A stretch of 64,000 nt of DNA from Symsagittifera roscoffensis (taxonomy: Eukaryota > Xenacoelomorpha > Acoela > Convolutidae): assembly GCF_963678635.1 (NCBI RefSeq), contig NC_087066.1, positions 57,740,312 through 57,804,311 on the forward strand. The letters are read 5' to 3'. A program made the position numbers and the translations under genes. Positions 45,124 through 55,492 of the stretch are shown piece by piece. Every line of letters begins with the position of its first letter. The stretch's first letter is position 1. The notes under the pieces are model-generated. The model was not told the origin of the DNA. It saw nothing but the letters and a program-made list of their open reading frames with translations, and did no database searches.

Positions 45124-48100
45124 AGAAAGTCCAGATGATGATGATATCTTCCCCTTTATCGTAGATGCAACCACAGATAGAGGACAGCACATATTTTGCA
45201 AAAATTTACTCTTAAATTTGTTTGAACCCGGAATCAGTCCATGTAAAACAGAGTTCCCAGATGTAAAAATCAAAAGACAAATTATCGATCACTATTTGAA
45301 AGATATATGCAACTTAACACAACAATACGGAATCTACTCCATACAATTCAATTCACCAAACCAGAATCACAGCAAATATGTAATTCAAACAGACGACCTT
45401 GATTTAGAATTCTCAAAAGTATTCTCAGAATATATAAAAAGCATACAATATCATAACTCACAAAGAGCAAACTCCATATTCACCAATGAAGTTTTTGCAA
45501 TAATATATAGTTATATCTCGATATTAGAAAACGAAATCCCAATCTCAAATGTCTCACCGACAGAAACATCTAAACATATAAGAGTACGACATGAAATCAC
45601 ACTACTCTCTAGTTTTCTAAATATAATTAAAGAAAATTTCACTAAAGATGATGTCTCACAACATACAAAACATGACTTACAAAAAATCTTGGCATGGTTT
45701 ATAATAGATTATTTCACACATAATCTAGATTTAATTTCACAAGCAAGAAAAAATTTTAGACCTCAAAACTCAAACGATGATACTGCCATCACAGAACAGT
45801 CAGACTATGTTTGGGACCCCGAATGGTCTCATCCCGCATTCATAAACTTCCCACAATCAATCTCAAGTCAAGCAATAAGTACGATATCTTATGTAAGAGA
45901 TTATGTAAAAGTAATACCATTAACCATTGATGCAACACCATTAAACTATAATACATTTTTACCCGATATGCAAAATAATAGTTTAAACTCCACAATCATA
46001 CACAATGAAAACCTCAATGGAACTAGAAATCTCACCCAGCAAGATATCCAGACACCATCACACTTCATAAATGAAGAAATCGTACACACAACAACTACAC
46101 AACAAAGCATTTCACCGATACGTCCAAATTTAACAACACCAAGAAATACAAACCCTTCACAAACACAGGTAACCTTACAATCAACCGTTAAACCTTCGGT
46201 TGCCCCAAAATATTCAAACATGAATTATCAGACATACAGACCCATGACAATACCGTCAAAAACACGTAAAACGTTCACTAGAAACAATTTTGCAGAACAT
46301 AATTATAATTACACACATCCATCAAAAACAAATTATCCCCCACGAAAAAATTTTAATAATTACACAAGATCTCGAAACTGGGATAACCCAATAGCACAAA
46401 CTAATTCAGTAAATTTTCAAACAAATTTACAACCTTCACAGGATCGTAGTGAAAACTATCCATTTTTTCAACAAAATAAAAATAAAAAACAAACATCTTA
46501 TCAAATGGATTACTTATCCTCAGATGATGATTTTTTACAACCAGATATATTTGCACCATATAATCAAGAATATCGCGGACAAGAAGTACAGAAACCACAT
46601 ACAAATCATAGAATTTTTTCCCCACAACCGATAGATACACAAAATCAACAACCAATTCAGCAACAAAACCCAATTAATACACAATATTTTCAACCAATTC
46701 AGCAACAAAACCCAATGATCACACACTCGTATCAACCGACGCAAATGCAAAATGAAATACCACTCCCATATTATCTTCAACAACACGAAATAACAAGAAA
46801 TCAACTTTCAAATTTTTCTCAAATGCCAAATGCAGCAGAATCATTACAAATGACAATGAATCCATACCTTATGGGTGGATCATCAATAACATCAAATAAA
46901 CCTTTAATGGTATTCACAGGAACAGACCCTGAATATTCTGTAGAAGACTATTTAAATGCAGTAACAGCAAATTTGATTTTAAATATAGGACCTGAACCAA
47001 TTAATACGCCACTACATCAAAACTGGATACATCGACGCACAGCGTTGATACAAACAACTTTAGACGGCGCAGCCCAAAAATGGTTTTCAGTATTGCCTCT
47101 AGAAATAAAATCAAATTGGAAGAGATTTACACAAGAATTTTCAAAAATGTTTGACTCCGAAAGAAACAAACAACAACAAAGAGTTTTATGTAATGAAATT
47201 CGCAGATTACCAAATGAAACCATCAAACAATTAGCAGTACGCATCGAAACACTAGTTCGAAAAGCATATTCATTAAATACACACGACTATAAAAACACAA
47301 AAATGACAGAAATCTTAATGATGACCTTAACACCTCAATTAAGGAAAATAGCAATAAAAAAGAGAGGATCCCATCCCTCCTCAATTCGAGAGCCCGATTT
47401 AGATTTCCGAAAACTAGTAGACAAACTAGAACAAGCAGAAATCACAATGAAACTCGAAGAAACAGAAAATCTGAAATTACAATACGTTAACCGAATCGAA
47501 ACAAATACCACAAGTATCAACAATATACAGGAATCAGATACAGACCTCGTTGAAAAAATCACTGAAATACTCAATATTTACGAAAAACACCCAAACTTTA
47601 AAGGCAAACCATCTTTCAAAAAATGGTGTAATTATTGCCGACGATACGGACATAGTATTTCTGAATGTAGACAAAAACAGCAAGACAATCAAAATAAACC
47701 TCAAAAATATAAAGAACCAAATAAATCATTCTATCAATACATGAAGAAAGATCAAAACCTACCAAACAAAAATGTATACAGCCACAACAGTTCAGGAAAA
47801 CCACTACCGATCAATACCAACTACACGAGAAATCAATCACCACATAACTCAAGTTATAGAGGAAGATCGCCAGAACGAAGAAATACACAAAATTCGTCAC
47901 AAAATCACTACAATAGACAAAATAGTAGAAATAACTACTCCAGATCAAATTCAAATACAACACGATTTGTTTCTAGATCTAATTCCCAATCAAGAAATAA
48001 TTACTATCTAAACAATCAATCACGAAATTCATCATACAATAGAAATAGAAACTACTCCAATAATCGGAATAGAAGTTATTCAAACAACCGAAACCAGAAT

Positions 48101-51100
48101 TACCCGAACAATCGATCAAGGAATAACTCATATAATAGATCAAACTATAACAGACCAAACAATAATTACCAAAACAGATCAAGAAATAATTCACAAAATC
48201 GACATTCAAGTTATAATAATCGTTATAGAAATTATTCCCAATCACCACACAGGAACAATAACCATTATAATAATTCTAACAATCGCCACAGAAGTAGTAC
48301 ACCTAAACATCAAAGAAATATTAATCAAGTACAATCAAACCCAGAAACAACATCAGACCCTCCAGGTATTGATGACACAGGAAATAACGAACTACAACTA
48401 AATCAAATAAACTGTGAATCATCAGATTCAGAAAGTGATACAGAAAACACTATCTCCATCAATATGATAGCAGTCGAAAATGACTACGAACCTATTATAT
48501 ATGAACAACCTTTTTCATCGCATATATATGAAAATCAATTAGAACTCCTTCACAATTATTATATTGAACCCATCCATTCTACACAAACAACACAAGAAAC
48601 AAACGAAATTAACACTACAAATAAATCCAATGAAAATGAAAAGACAAAATGCTTAAATACAAATCACATCTATCAAAACATACAAAAAGAACAACCCAAA
48701 GAAAAAATTTGGACAATGCCATTTCTTTTAGAAAGTCCAAGAAGCAAAGAATTTCAACCACCAGATCTTGAAATTGATTTTTTAATTGATTCAGGAGCAG
48801 AATCAAATATAATAAACATTCCCACATGGAATGAAATAAAAACCTTACACCCAAAGCTAACACCTCTTGAAACCTCCAGTAAACTAGCAACAGCACAAGG
48901 ATCAACATTGGTAAACTATGGAAAAATTCAATTATTTCTTCTCCCCACAAGAACAATGGAGCAAAATAAAATTTTAACTAAACCATTTAAACAAATATTC
49001 CATATCACTGATATTAAACACAATATCATTGGAATACCATTTATCTCTAAATATATACCAACAATCAACATATTAAACAGTAAAATACTAATCAAAGATA
49101 AATACACAAAAACAAAAGACACATTCCTAACATTTTTCCAAAGATTAAACAAACAACCACCATTCTTTTCAAAATTTTATCCAATATATAACCAACAAAG
49201 AAAACACCTGAAACCACTATCAGGAAACATATATAATTTTTCAAAAAAACAAGTTCACCAATATGATAAAAAACAAAACAAACAACACCTCTATATGTCA
49301 GACTTTGAATTCAAACCTATCCATAAGTTTTTCAAAATCACAATCTCATCCATAAAATATTTGAAAAACTCGAATTCAGATATTATTTCTCTACATGTAT
49401 ACAACAATACACCCTATCAAGTAACATTACCTTTAGGACTTTTAGGCTATTGCGAAACCAACGCTACGATATCACCAATACACGAAAGAGAATATCGCGT
49501 AAATAATATACTCCAATTATTAGATATTTGTCAATCCACAATTCTTAATGAAGAATTATCCATAAATAATATAATAAGTAACGAAAAAAGAAATACGGAT
49601 TATTTCACAAAAACCCCATATTTCAAACCGACATTCAACATAAATAACTACACAGAGAATCAACAGAAATTTTTAACAATGTTTAATTTCCAACATTCAC
49701 AAATAACACAAGACGAATTTGAAAAATTAGCCAAACAGCTAATCAAATATTCATCAGTCTATGCAACATCCAAATTTGATGTTGGCAAAATCAGCTCATC
49801 ACTACATCTCCCATTAAAACCAGATGCAGTTTTCAAAAAACAAAGAGCAAGTAAAGTACCAATTCACTTACCCGATAAAGTGAACAGATTACTCGACATT
49901 TTAGAACAATACAACATTATATCACCAGTAAATAAAGAAGAACAACCAAAAGGTAACACATTTATCAACCCTGTTATAATTCTAGCCAAAGGAGAATCAT
50001 TAAAAATCGTTCTCGACGCTAGATACCTCAACTCACTCATAGATGAATCAAAGTGTAATTGGCCTATTGAACCAATACAAGTTATTTTAACAAAAATAAA
50101 CGGAAAATACTTTACAACCGCAGATATGAATAGTGCATACAATCAAATGCCATTAGATGAACAATCGCGACGTTTAACACAATTTGTTATTGGAAACCAA
50201 CAGTATGAATTCAACCGCTTATTCTATGGAATATCCATAGGACCAGCAGCATTTTCAGCTTTTATGAGCAAAATTTTTCGACCACTAATACTCGAGAAAA
50301 ACGCAATCACCTATTTAGACGATGTTTTTATGCAATCACAGACTAAAGAAGAAATGTTCAATGTTTTAGAACAATATCACCAAATACTTCAGAACGAAAA
50401 TCTGAAGGCCGCCCCCGATAAATCACACTTCTTTTTAACACGAGTAAAATTCTTAGGACATAATATAGAAAGAAGAACAATCACCCCATTAAAATCACGC
50501 ATTGACGCTATTCAGAAACTCCAACCACCGACAAATAAAAAGAAAATCCAAGAATTCCTTGGAATGCTAAACTTTTTAAGCAAATATGTTTATAAAATGC
50601 AATTATATCTAAGACCATTCTATAATATACTTAGACAGCAAAACTATTTTGAATGGAATACAGAACATCAAGCACGATTTGAAGAAATTAAAAAACTTCT
50701 AACTGAACAAATTTCGAATACAATTCCAGATCCAAATCAACCATTCTACGCAATGTGCGATGCTTCGAACTTTGGCATCGGCGCAGCGTTATTACAATCA
50801 CATAATGGTACAAACAAAATGAACCTTATATCAGCAAATTTTCGATTATTCACTCAAGCAGAGCTAAGACTCTCAACCCTAATGAGAGAATGTACAGCCA
50901 TAATCTATACACTTACAGAATATGAATTTCTGATACTTGGATCAAAACATCCAAGTTCTATTCACAGATCACAAACCAATCATTTTTCTCTTCACACAAA
51001 AATCCAACCCAAATCACCGAGTTTACAGATTTCAATTAATTCTAATGAAATTTCCAAACTTACATATAGTTTGGACAGCAGGAAAAAATCTTGCATTACC

Positions 51101-51130
51101 AGACACATTAAGTCGAAATACACCACCTGA
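45098..51130 (+). CDS. gag-pol: Gag-Pol polyprotein of a Ty3/gypsy-type element (Gag, PR, RT, RNase H; interrupted)
   Basis: One open frame of 2010 codons with Gag and Pol in the same frame, with no Gag stop or shift. Residues 1-590 are low-complexity, rich in N/Q/T/P. A capsid-like retrotransposon Gag domain lies at about 602-800 (DGAAQKWF... region). A CCHC knuckle has C844, C847, H852 and C857, followed by an N/R/S-rich tract at about 900-1090. The aspartic protease has catalytic D1231 in IDSGA. RT spans about 1610-1790, with LDARYLN (1639), first catalytic D1676 in TTADMNSAY and YLDD at 1739-1742. The RNase H domain begins with D1888 (MCDASNFGIGAAL). The frame is lost near 50945, inside RNase H, and the rest of Pol continues in another frame from 50937. 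This implies an inactivating indel rather than a programmed shift. The sense strand is very A-rich and G-poor. Confidence 0.9.
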   Translation: MSSTHTPGEESPDDDDIFPFIVDATTDRGQHIFCKNLLLNLFEPGISPCKTEFPDVKIKRQIIDHYLKDICNLTQQYGIYSIQFNSPNQNHSKYVIQTDDLDLEFSKVFSEYIKSIQYHNSQRANSIFTNEVFAIIYSYISILENEIPISNVSPTETSKHIRVRHEITLLSSFLNIIKENFTKDDVSQHTKHDLQKILAWFIIDYFTHNLDLISQARKNFRPQNSNDDTAITEQSDYVWDPEWSHPAFINFPQSISSQAISTISYVRDYVKVIPLTIDATPLNYNTFLPDMQNNSLNSTIIHNENLNGTRNLTQQDIQTPSHFINEEIVHTTTTQQSISPIRPNLTTPRNTNPSQTQVTLQSTVKPSVAPKYSNMNYQTYRPMTIPSKTRKTFTRNNFAEHNYNYTHPSKTNYPPRKNFNNYTRSRNWDNPIAQTNSVNFQTNLQPSQDRSENYPFFQQNKNKKQTSYQMDYLSSDDDFLQPDIFAPYNQEYRGQEVQKPHTNHRIFSPQPIDTQNQQPIQQQNPINTQYFQPIQQQNPMITHSYQPTQMQNEIPLPYYLQQHEITRNQLSNFSQMPNAAESLQMTMNPYLMGGSSITSNKPLMVFTGTDPEYSVEDYLNAVTANLILNIGPEPINTPLHQNWIHRRTALIQTTLDGAAQKWFSVLPLEIKSNWKRFTQEFSKMFDSERNKQQQRVLCNEIRRLPNETIKQLAVRIETLVRKAYSLNTHDYKNTKMTEILMMTLTPQLRKIAIKKRGSHPSSIREPDLDFRKLVDKLEQAEITMKLEETENLKLQYVNRIETNTTSINNIQESDTDLVEKITEILNIYEKHPNFKGKPSFKKWCNYCRRYGHSISECRQKQQDNQNKPQKYKEPNKSFYQYMKKDQNLPNKNVYSHNSSGKPLPINTNYTRNQSPHNSSYRGRSPERRNTQNSSQNHYNRQNSRNNYSRSNSNTTRFVSRSNSQSRNNYYLNNQSRNSSYNRNRNYSNNRNRSYSNNRNQNYPNNRSRNNSYNRSNYNRPNNNYQNRSRNNSQNRHSSYNNRYRNYSQSPHRNNNHYNNSNNRHRSSTPKHQRNINQVQSNPETTSDPPGIDDTGNNELQLNQINCESSDSESDTENTISINMIAVENDYEPIIYEQPFSSHIYENQLELLHNYYIEPIHSTQTTQETNEINTTNKSNENEKTKCLNTNHIYQNIQKEQPKEKIWTMPFLLESPRSKEFQPPDLEIDFLIDSGAESNIINIPTWNEIKTLHPKLTPLETSSKLATAQGSTLVNYGKIQLFLLPTRTMEQNKILTKPFKQIFHITDIKHNIIGIPFISKYIPTINILNSKILIKDKYTKTKDTFLTFFQRLNKQPPFFSKFYPIYNQQRKHLKPLSGNIYNFSKKQVHQYDKKQNKQHLYMSDFEFKPIHKFFKITISSIKYLKNSNSDIISLHVYNNTPYQVTLPLGLLGYCETNATISPIHEREYRVNNILQLLDICQSTILNEELSINNIISNEKRNTDYFTKTPYFKPTFNINNYTENQQKFLTMFNFQHSQITQDEFEKLAKQLIKYSSVYATSKFDVGKISSSLHLPLKPDAVFKKQRASKVPIHLPDKVNRLLDILEQYNIISPVNKEEQPKGNTFINPVIILAKGESLKIVLDARYLNSLIDESKCNWPIEPIQVILTKINGKYFTTADMNSAYNQMPLDEQSRRLTQFVIGNQQYEFNRLFYGISIGPAAFSAFMSKIFRPLILEKNAITYLDDVFMQSQTKEEMFNVLEQYHQILQNENLKAAPDKSHFFLTRVKFLGHNIERRTITPLKSRIDAIQKLQPPTNKKKIQEFLGMLNFLSKYVYKMQLYLRPFYNILRQQNYFEWNTEHQARFEEIKKLLTEQISNTIPDPNQPFYAMCDASNFGIGAALLQSHNGTNKMNLISANFRLFTQAELRLSTLMRECTAIIYTLTEYEFLILGSKHPSSIHRSQTNHFSLHTKIQPKSPSLQISINSNEISKLTYSLDSRKKSCITRHIKSKYTT

Positions 51131-52436
51131 ATTACTTACACGTAAAACTACAGTTGAAATACCTAAAAATATAAAATTCTATCTAGCAAAAAACGAAACA
51201 TCACCCCGACTAGAATGCAAATATGCAGTAAAAACTGACGTTGAACAATCACAGATAAATAATCTACAACACTTTCCACTTTATTTAGATTGTCAAAATA
51301 ACCACTACGAAGTTGATCTACTTGGAACATCAACTTTTAAACCAATTCCATACTCACAATGGATAAAAAATAACACCCAACAAAAAAGAGTAAAACAACA
51401 CTCGCATAAAAAAGACCTTTTTCCACTAATTGAAAAAGAAAACCTAACTGATAAAATAAATTTATCAGGACCACAAACAAACGATTCAAAATACACAATA
51501 AATCAAGTTTTTGACCTCCATGACCCACTTGATACAATACCCTTATCTAAATCAGAAATAGAAAACATTTTTCTCTCCCCAACAGAAACAATTACAATTT
51601 CAACATTGAAACAATACCAAAATCTTGACCCAGTAATTAGACAACTAAAATCATGGCACAAATATAAAACTAAACCCGTCAAGGCAGATACAACTATTTT
51701 AGGAAATAAAACACTCCTCCGATATTTTCGAAAATTTAATAGTACAACAATTAATGAAAACACAGACCTTCTAGAATACAAATTAAATGAATCTACAGTT
51801 CCTTGTCTCCCTTTAAGTATGATTCTCATAGCTTTTAATATTTCACATACACAAAATATTAAAGGACACTCTGGATCAGAGAAAACATATTCAAATTTTA
51901 TACAAAACTTTTATTTCCCAAATGCACCAATTTGGATAAAACTACTATGCAATGACTGTATAGTATGCCAACTAAATAAACCTTACCCAAATCAAAAACA
52001 AATAGCACAAAAACAAGATTTTAAAGGACAAAGTTTGTACTTTAACCACCGTATCTCCTTTGATACAAAAGGACCAATTTCACCCTCATCCGAAGGAAAC
52101 TCCTACATTATGGTAATTGTTGACGCATTTACACATTATGTAGCACTTAACCCAGTACCACATTGTAACGCTTATTACGCTTACACAACGCTTTATGAAC
52201 ACTGGATAGCCAAATTTGGACTACCAGAAATTCTAGTTACAGATAACGGTACAGAATTCATAAATAATGAAATTATCACGCTATGTCATCTATATAACAT
52301 CAAACACAAACCACGTACATCTCACGCACCTTGGACAAACGGCTTAGTCGAAGGTATGAACCGTTCACTACAAGAATATCTTAGATGTATCATCAATGGA
52401 AATGATACAAGATATACTGAATGGTCACCAATGTAA
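50937..52436 (+). pseudogene. Pol continuation: RNase H end and integrase core (frame-shifted)
   Basis: Open for 499 codons in the frame shifted relative to Gag-Pol. Residues 8-14 carry the FTDHKP phrase of RNase H. The integrase zinc finger is HHCC-type (H304, H311, C341, C344). The catalytic core has D376 (SFDTKG), D436 (TDNGTEF) and E472 (GLVEGMNRS), the DD35E spacing. It stops at 52436 just after the core, where a further frameshift occurs; a TAA at 52454-52456 also interrupts the next frame. All catalytic residues are present, so the damage is recent relative to sequence drift. Start coordinate is the open frame, not a real translation start. Confidence 0.85.
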
Positions 52437-52483
52437 AATTATTTCCCCTAGCATAAAATTCACAAATCACGACAACTCTAGGA

Positions 52484-53341
52484 ATGTCACCTTATGAAAT
52501 GGTTTTTAACCAACAGCCATGCAAACCAATAATGTTTACAGCAAACTCTCATAAAAACGCACAAGGTTGTTGTCAACCAAATAAAGACTCAATTTGTTAT
52601 AACCTACCTTTACATACACACGATGAAGATCATTTTCATCACCCACAAATTCTTAAATTAGCCTCCGGTACACACACCGAATGGATTTTAAACAGAGATA
52701 AAAAACACAATGAAATTTACCAAAAAGTAACAAAAAAGTTGTTACAAAGGCAAAACATTAATGAACAAATAAATTCACGCTTTACACAAGCCTCCGATTT
52801 AAAAATTGGAACATTTGTATTAATACCCAATTTTAATACTCAAAAAGGAATTTCTAAAAAATTACAACCCCTTCGTAAAGGACCATACCAAATAATTGCA
52901 AAACCCACTGATGTCACATATAAAATCACCGACTCAGACAAAAAAGAAATCGTTCAACACCGAAATAACCTACTACCTTATTATCCAAAAGAATACGCAC
53001 TCCGCGAACTAACTCAATTATATTCTTTTACAGGTTTAAAAGTTATTCAAAATAACCCACATACGGAAAATACAACAAAGGAACAAAAAGATTTTCACCT
53101 CAAAAACCAAATAACAAAATCAACCACCACAAAAAACAATACAAAAAATCTAGATCAAAATACATCTCAAAAAGAAAGAAAAAATAGAAAAATGACAGAA
53201 CAAATAATACCCCAAGAACAAATCGACAAATCAGAACATAGAGAGTCTTCACGACTTAGAAATCAACCACGTAAAAATTATAAATTATTCATCTCACAAT
53301 CTAAAATATTAAAGAAAGTCGAATTTCAAAAACAACTTTAA
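52484..53341 (+). pseudogene. Pol continuation: integrase C-terminal domain (GPY/F)
   Basis: Begins with MSPYEMVFNQQP, the conserved phrase after the integrase core, so it is part of Pol and not a separate gene. A GPY/F module (PLRKGPYQII... to HRNNLLPYYP) lies at about residues 125-170. A K/N/Q/T-rich tail follows to residue 285. Preceded by one frameshift and one nonsense codon (52454). From 52843 onward the sequence is repeated at 57489. Confidence 0.85.
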
Positions 53342-54160
53342 TTTTGTATTTCACAATCTTAGACCTTTGAAACATTTTGAATTTTCATTTTTCAAAATAA
53401 CATGCTGACAAACACGCAGCGATTCTAGTTCATAATTAGCCAATAGGATTCATCCAATCCGTCACCTTCTCTAACTCTAACACAAACCAACTAGACGAAC
53501 GATATTTAACTCCAGGCATATCTATAACTATAACTCTACGACCTCCAGGTCAAAAATAAGCAAACCACTCCAACTTGACAACTAAAATAAATATCACCAT
53601 AATATCATAACCCTCCCTTATCTAATAAACCAAAGATCAACAATATTTCCCCAACTCAGCCCTCAAATACCCCCCAAACAAATATGTTAAATTAGCCTAA
53701 AGTAAAAGAACGACCATTTTAATTAGCCTAAAGTATAAAAATCTCAAAAATACCCCAGATCATTTGACAAATGAAAATAAAGACAACGAAGACCTCCCGA
53801 TCACCATAAAAATTGCCCCCAACAATTTTTCTCAAAACTCAACCCACTTGTCAAAAAACCAATAAATAATCCGACCACACTTGAAAATTGCCCCAAACAA
53901 CAAAAAATATTCAATCAAGAAGTCATTTCGTAAATGCTCTTCTCTCAATCAGTCACTATAATTATCACAAACCTCAAACAATTTTTTACGATACTTAAAA
54001 CTTTTATAATATTTCTTTTTGATATCTTTGAATCTTTTGTAATAATCTTAATCATTTTTTGCAATATTTTTTAAATTTTCTATTCCCTATTTGAACTATA
54101 CCTCCAACTTTCAAAAACTATTGACTATATCCACAGGTACGATTCACAAAACTTATCTAA
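53342..54160 (+). other. Spacer between Pol and the membrane ORF
   Basis: About 820 bases without a gene. Direct repeats AATTAGCCTAAAGTA at 53690-53704 and 53721-53735; the second runs into TATAAAAA (53734-53741). AAAATTGCCCC(A/C)AACAA is repeated near 53810 and 53885. A splice-acceptor-like TATCCACAG|GT precedes the next ORF at about 54137. These could serve an internal promoter or a spliced env mRNA. Confidence 0.4.
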
Positions 54161-54349
54161 ATGATCCGAACCATTTTTAGTAGAACCGATATTTTTTTAC
54201 TATTTGTAATTTTTATAACATTTCTATCATCCCTCATCTTGACAATATGCAAATGTATAAAAAAAGCAATCATCACATTCGCCCTAGCAACAATTCTCCT
54301 AATTCTTTTTTTAGAAGAATACTATAATAAACATAAACCTTTTCACTAA
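54161..54349 (+). CDS. Small membrane ORF (unknown)
   Basis: 62 codons from ATG 54161. It has a hydrophobic segment (IFLLFVIFITFLSSLILTI), then KCIKK, then a second hydrophobic stretch (ITFALATILLILFLE). It ends at TAA (54347-54349), after which the same frame stays open to 55492. It could be the N-terminal membrane anchor of a protein continued by read-through, or a separate small protein. In the second copy a single-base deletion in the T run truncates it after 50 codons (58807-58959). Confidence 0.45.
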   Translation: MIRTIFSRTDIFLLFVIFITFLSSLILTICKCIKKAIITFALATILLILFLEEYYNKHKPFH

Positions 54350-55492
54350 AAGAATAGACCAATAAAGCTATCAAAAATTGCTACCGAACAATCACATAGT
54401 CAGTCTTCACCGACATCATCCCAAGAAAACCCGACACCACTTTCAACTACCCAAAACCCCCAAACATCTACACGAATTTCTTTTCAAGATAACCCATATA
54501 CCTTTGAAGAACGACACGCTCGCTTATCAGAACCACTAGAACCAGTTCAACGACAAGCACCTCTAAGCGAACCAACATATAACTTATACCCAACACTACC
54601 ACAAGAATTAAGTAGAATAAGAAATCCTAGTCAAAACCAAAATACAGTCGAAATAAATAGACAAATTATACATCCTCGACGAAACAGAAATTTTCAAACT
54701 CCCCGAGTTCATTTTGATATACCTCAATCCCCATCACAAAACACTCCAGAAAACCCCATTGGTATATTACCAGAAACCCCTACGCTTCTTTCACAACGTA
54801 GCACCTCAAGCCTACCATCAGATTACTTAGGTTCAACACCAACATCTGAACAAATACGTGAAAATCCTTTTAACCCCCCAAACCAAGCATCACGACTACC
54901 ATATTGGACAACACATTCATTCACACAAGGTGAACTAAATTTAGTAAATGATCCAATAGATATTTCTACGGATACAACAACATCCTCATCACTACCAGAA
55001 ACATTATCACTACCATCAACACCATCAATAAGCCAGATTTCACCACCACCTTTTAACTTAAATTTCCCAAATAACCTCGACGCTAGATATCGGGAACAAT
55101 CATCAACAAATATTCCTTTAAGACTAGACTGGAATACATTCACAGCACCTCCACCATTATTTGGACAACACCTAGAAAGTAACCGACTCCACAATTGGGC
55201 ACTAAACAGACTACAGTATAGACAAGACATTCACGAAGACATTCGTGCTCATAACATCCAAATACTCCAACAAAATAGTCTACAATTAAAATTTGAAATC
55301 ACGGTTAAATTAAACAACATTACTCAACATCCCTATCCATTAAATCCACCAAATATAACAGCTCAATCCCTACCACCACCATTTATAACAACTGAAGTAA
55401 TATACAAATACGACAGATATACCAAAAAGACAATTGGTTACATCACATTTTATAACCCATACTCAGGATTGTCATACACATGTATATTCTAA
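54350..55492 (+). CDS. Proline/serine-rich open frame without ATG (ORF X), copy 1
   Basis: 381 codons open in the frame of the preceding membrane ORF, separated from it only by TAA. There is no ATG near its start, which is why a start-to-stop search would miss it. The first ~240 residues are P/S/T/Q-rich. The end is more ordered: LRLDWNTFTAPPPLFGQHL, then a charged stretch (WALNRLQYRQDIHEDIRAHN), then KYDRYTKKTIGYITFYNPYSG. It overlaps the env ATG by 13 bases. Expression would need splicing, read-through or a non-AUG start. Function unknown; its place just before env suggests a structural or matrix-like role only by analogy. Confidence 0.5.
   Translation, partial: KNRPIKLSKIATEQSHSQSSPTSSQENPTPLSTTQNPQTSTRISFQDNPYTFEERHARLSEPLEPVQRQAPLSEPTYNLYPTLPQELSRIRNPSQNQNTVEINRQIIHPRRNRNFQTPRVHFDIPQSPSQNTPENPIGILPETPTLLSQRSTSSLPSDYLGSTPTSEQIRENPFNPPNQASRLPYWTTHSFTQGELNLVNDPIDISTDTTTSSSLPETLSLPSTPSISQISPPPFNLNFPNNLDARYREQSSTNIPLRLDWNTFTAPPPLFGQHLESNRLHNWALNRLQYRQDIHEDIRAHNIQILQQNSLQLKFEITVKLNNITQHPYPLNPPNITAQSLPPPFITTEVIYKYDRYTKKTIGYITFYNPYSGLSYTCIF

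Noticed and set aside
48615-48956. 113-codon minus-strand open frame
   Set aside because: Shadow of gag-pol caused by A-rich coding sequence having few stops on the opposite strand.
50930-50960. Programmed frameshift in pol
   Set aside because: The shift falls inside the RNase H domain, not at a gag/pol border, with no clear slippery site and pseudoknot.
54823-55230. 135-codon minus-strand ORF, repeated at 59468-59875
   Set aside because: Exact repetition is due to the 4.6-kb duplication; it is antisense to the open frame of ORF X and shows no motif.
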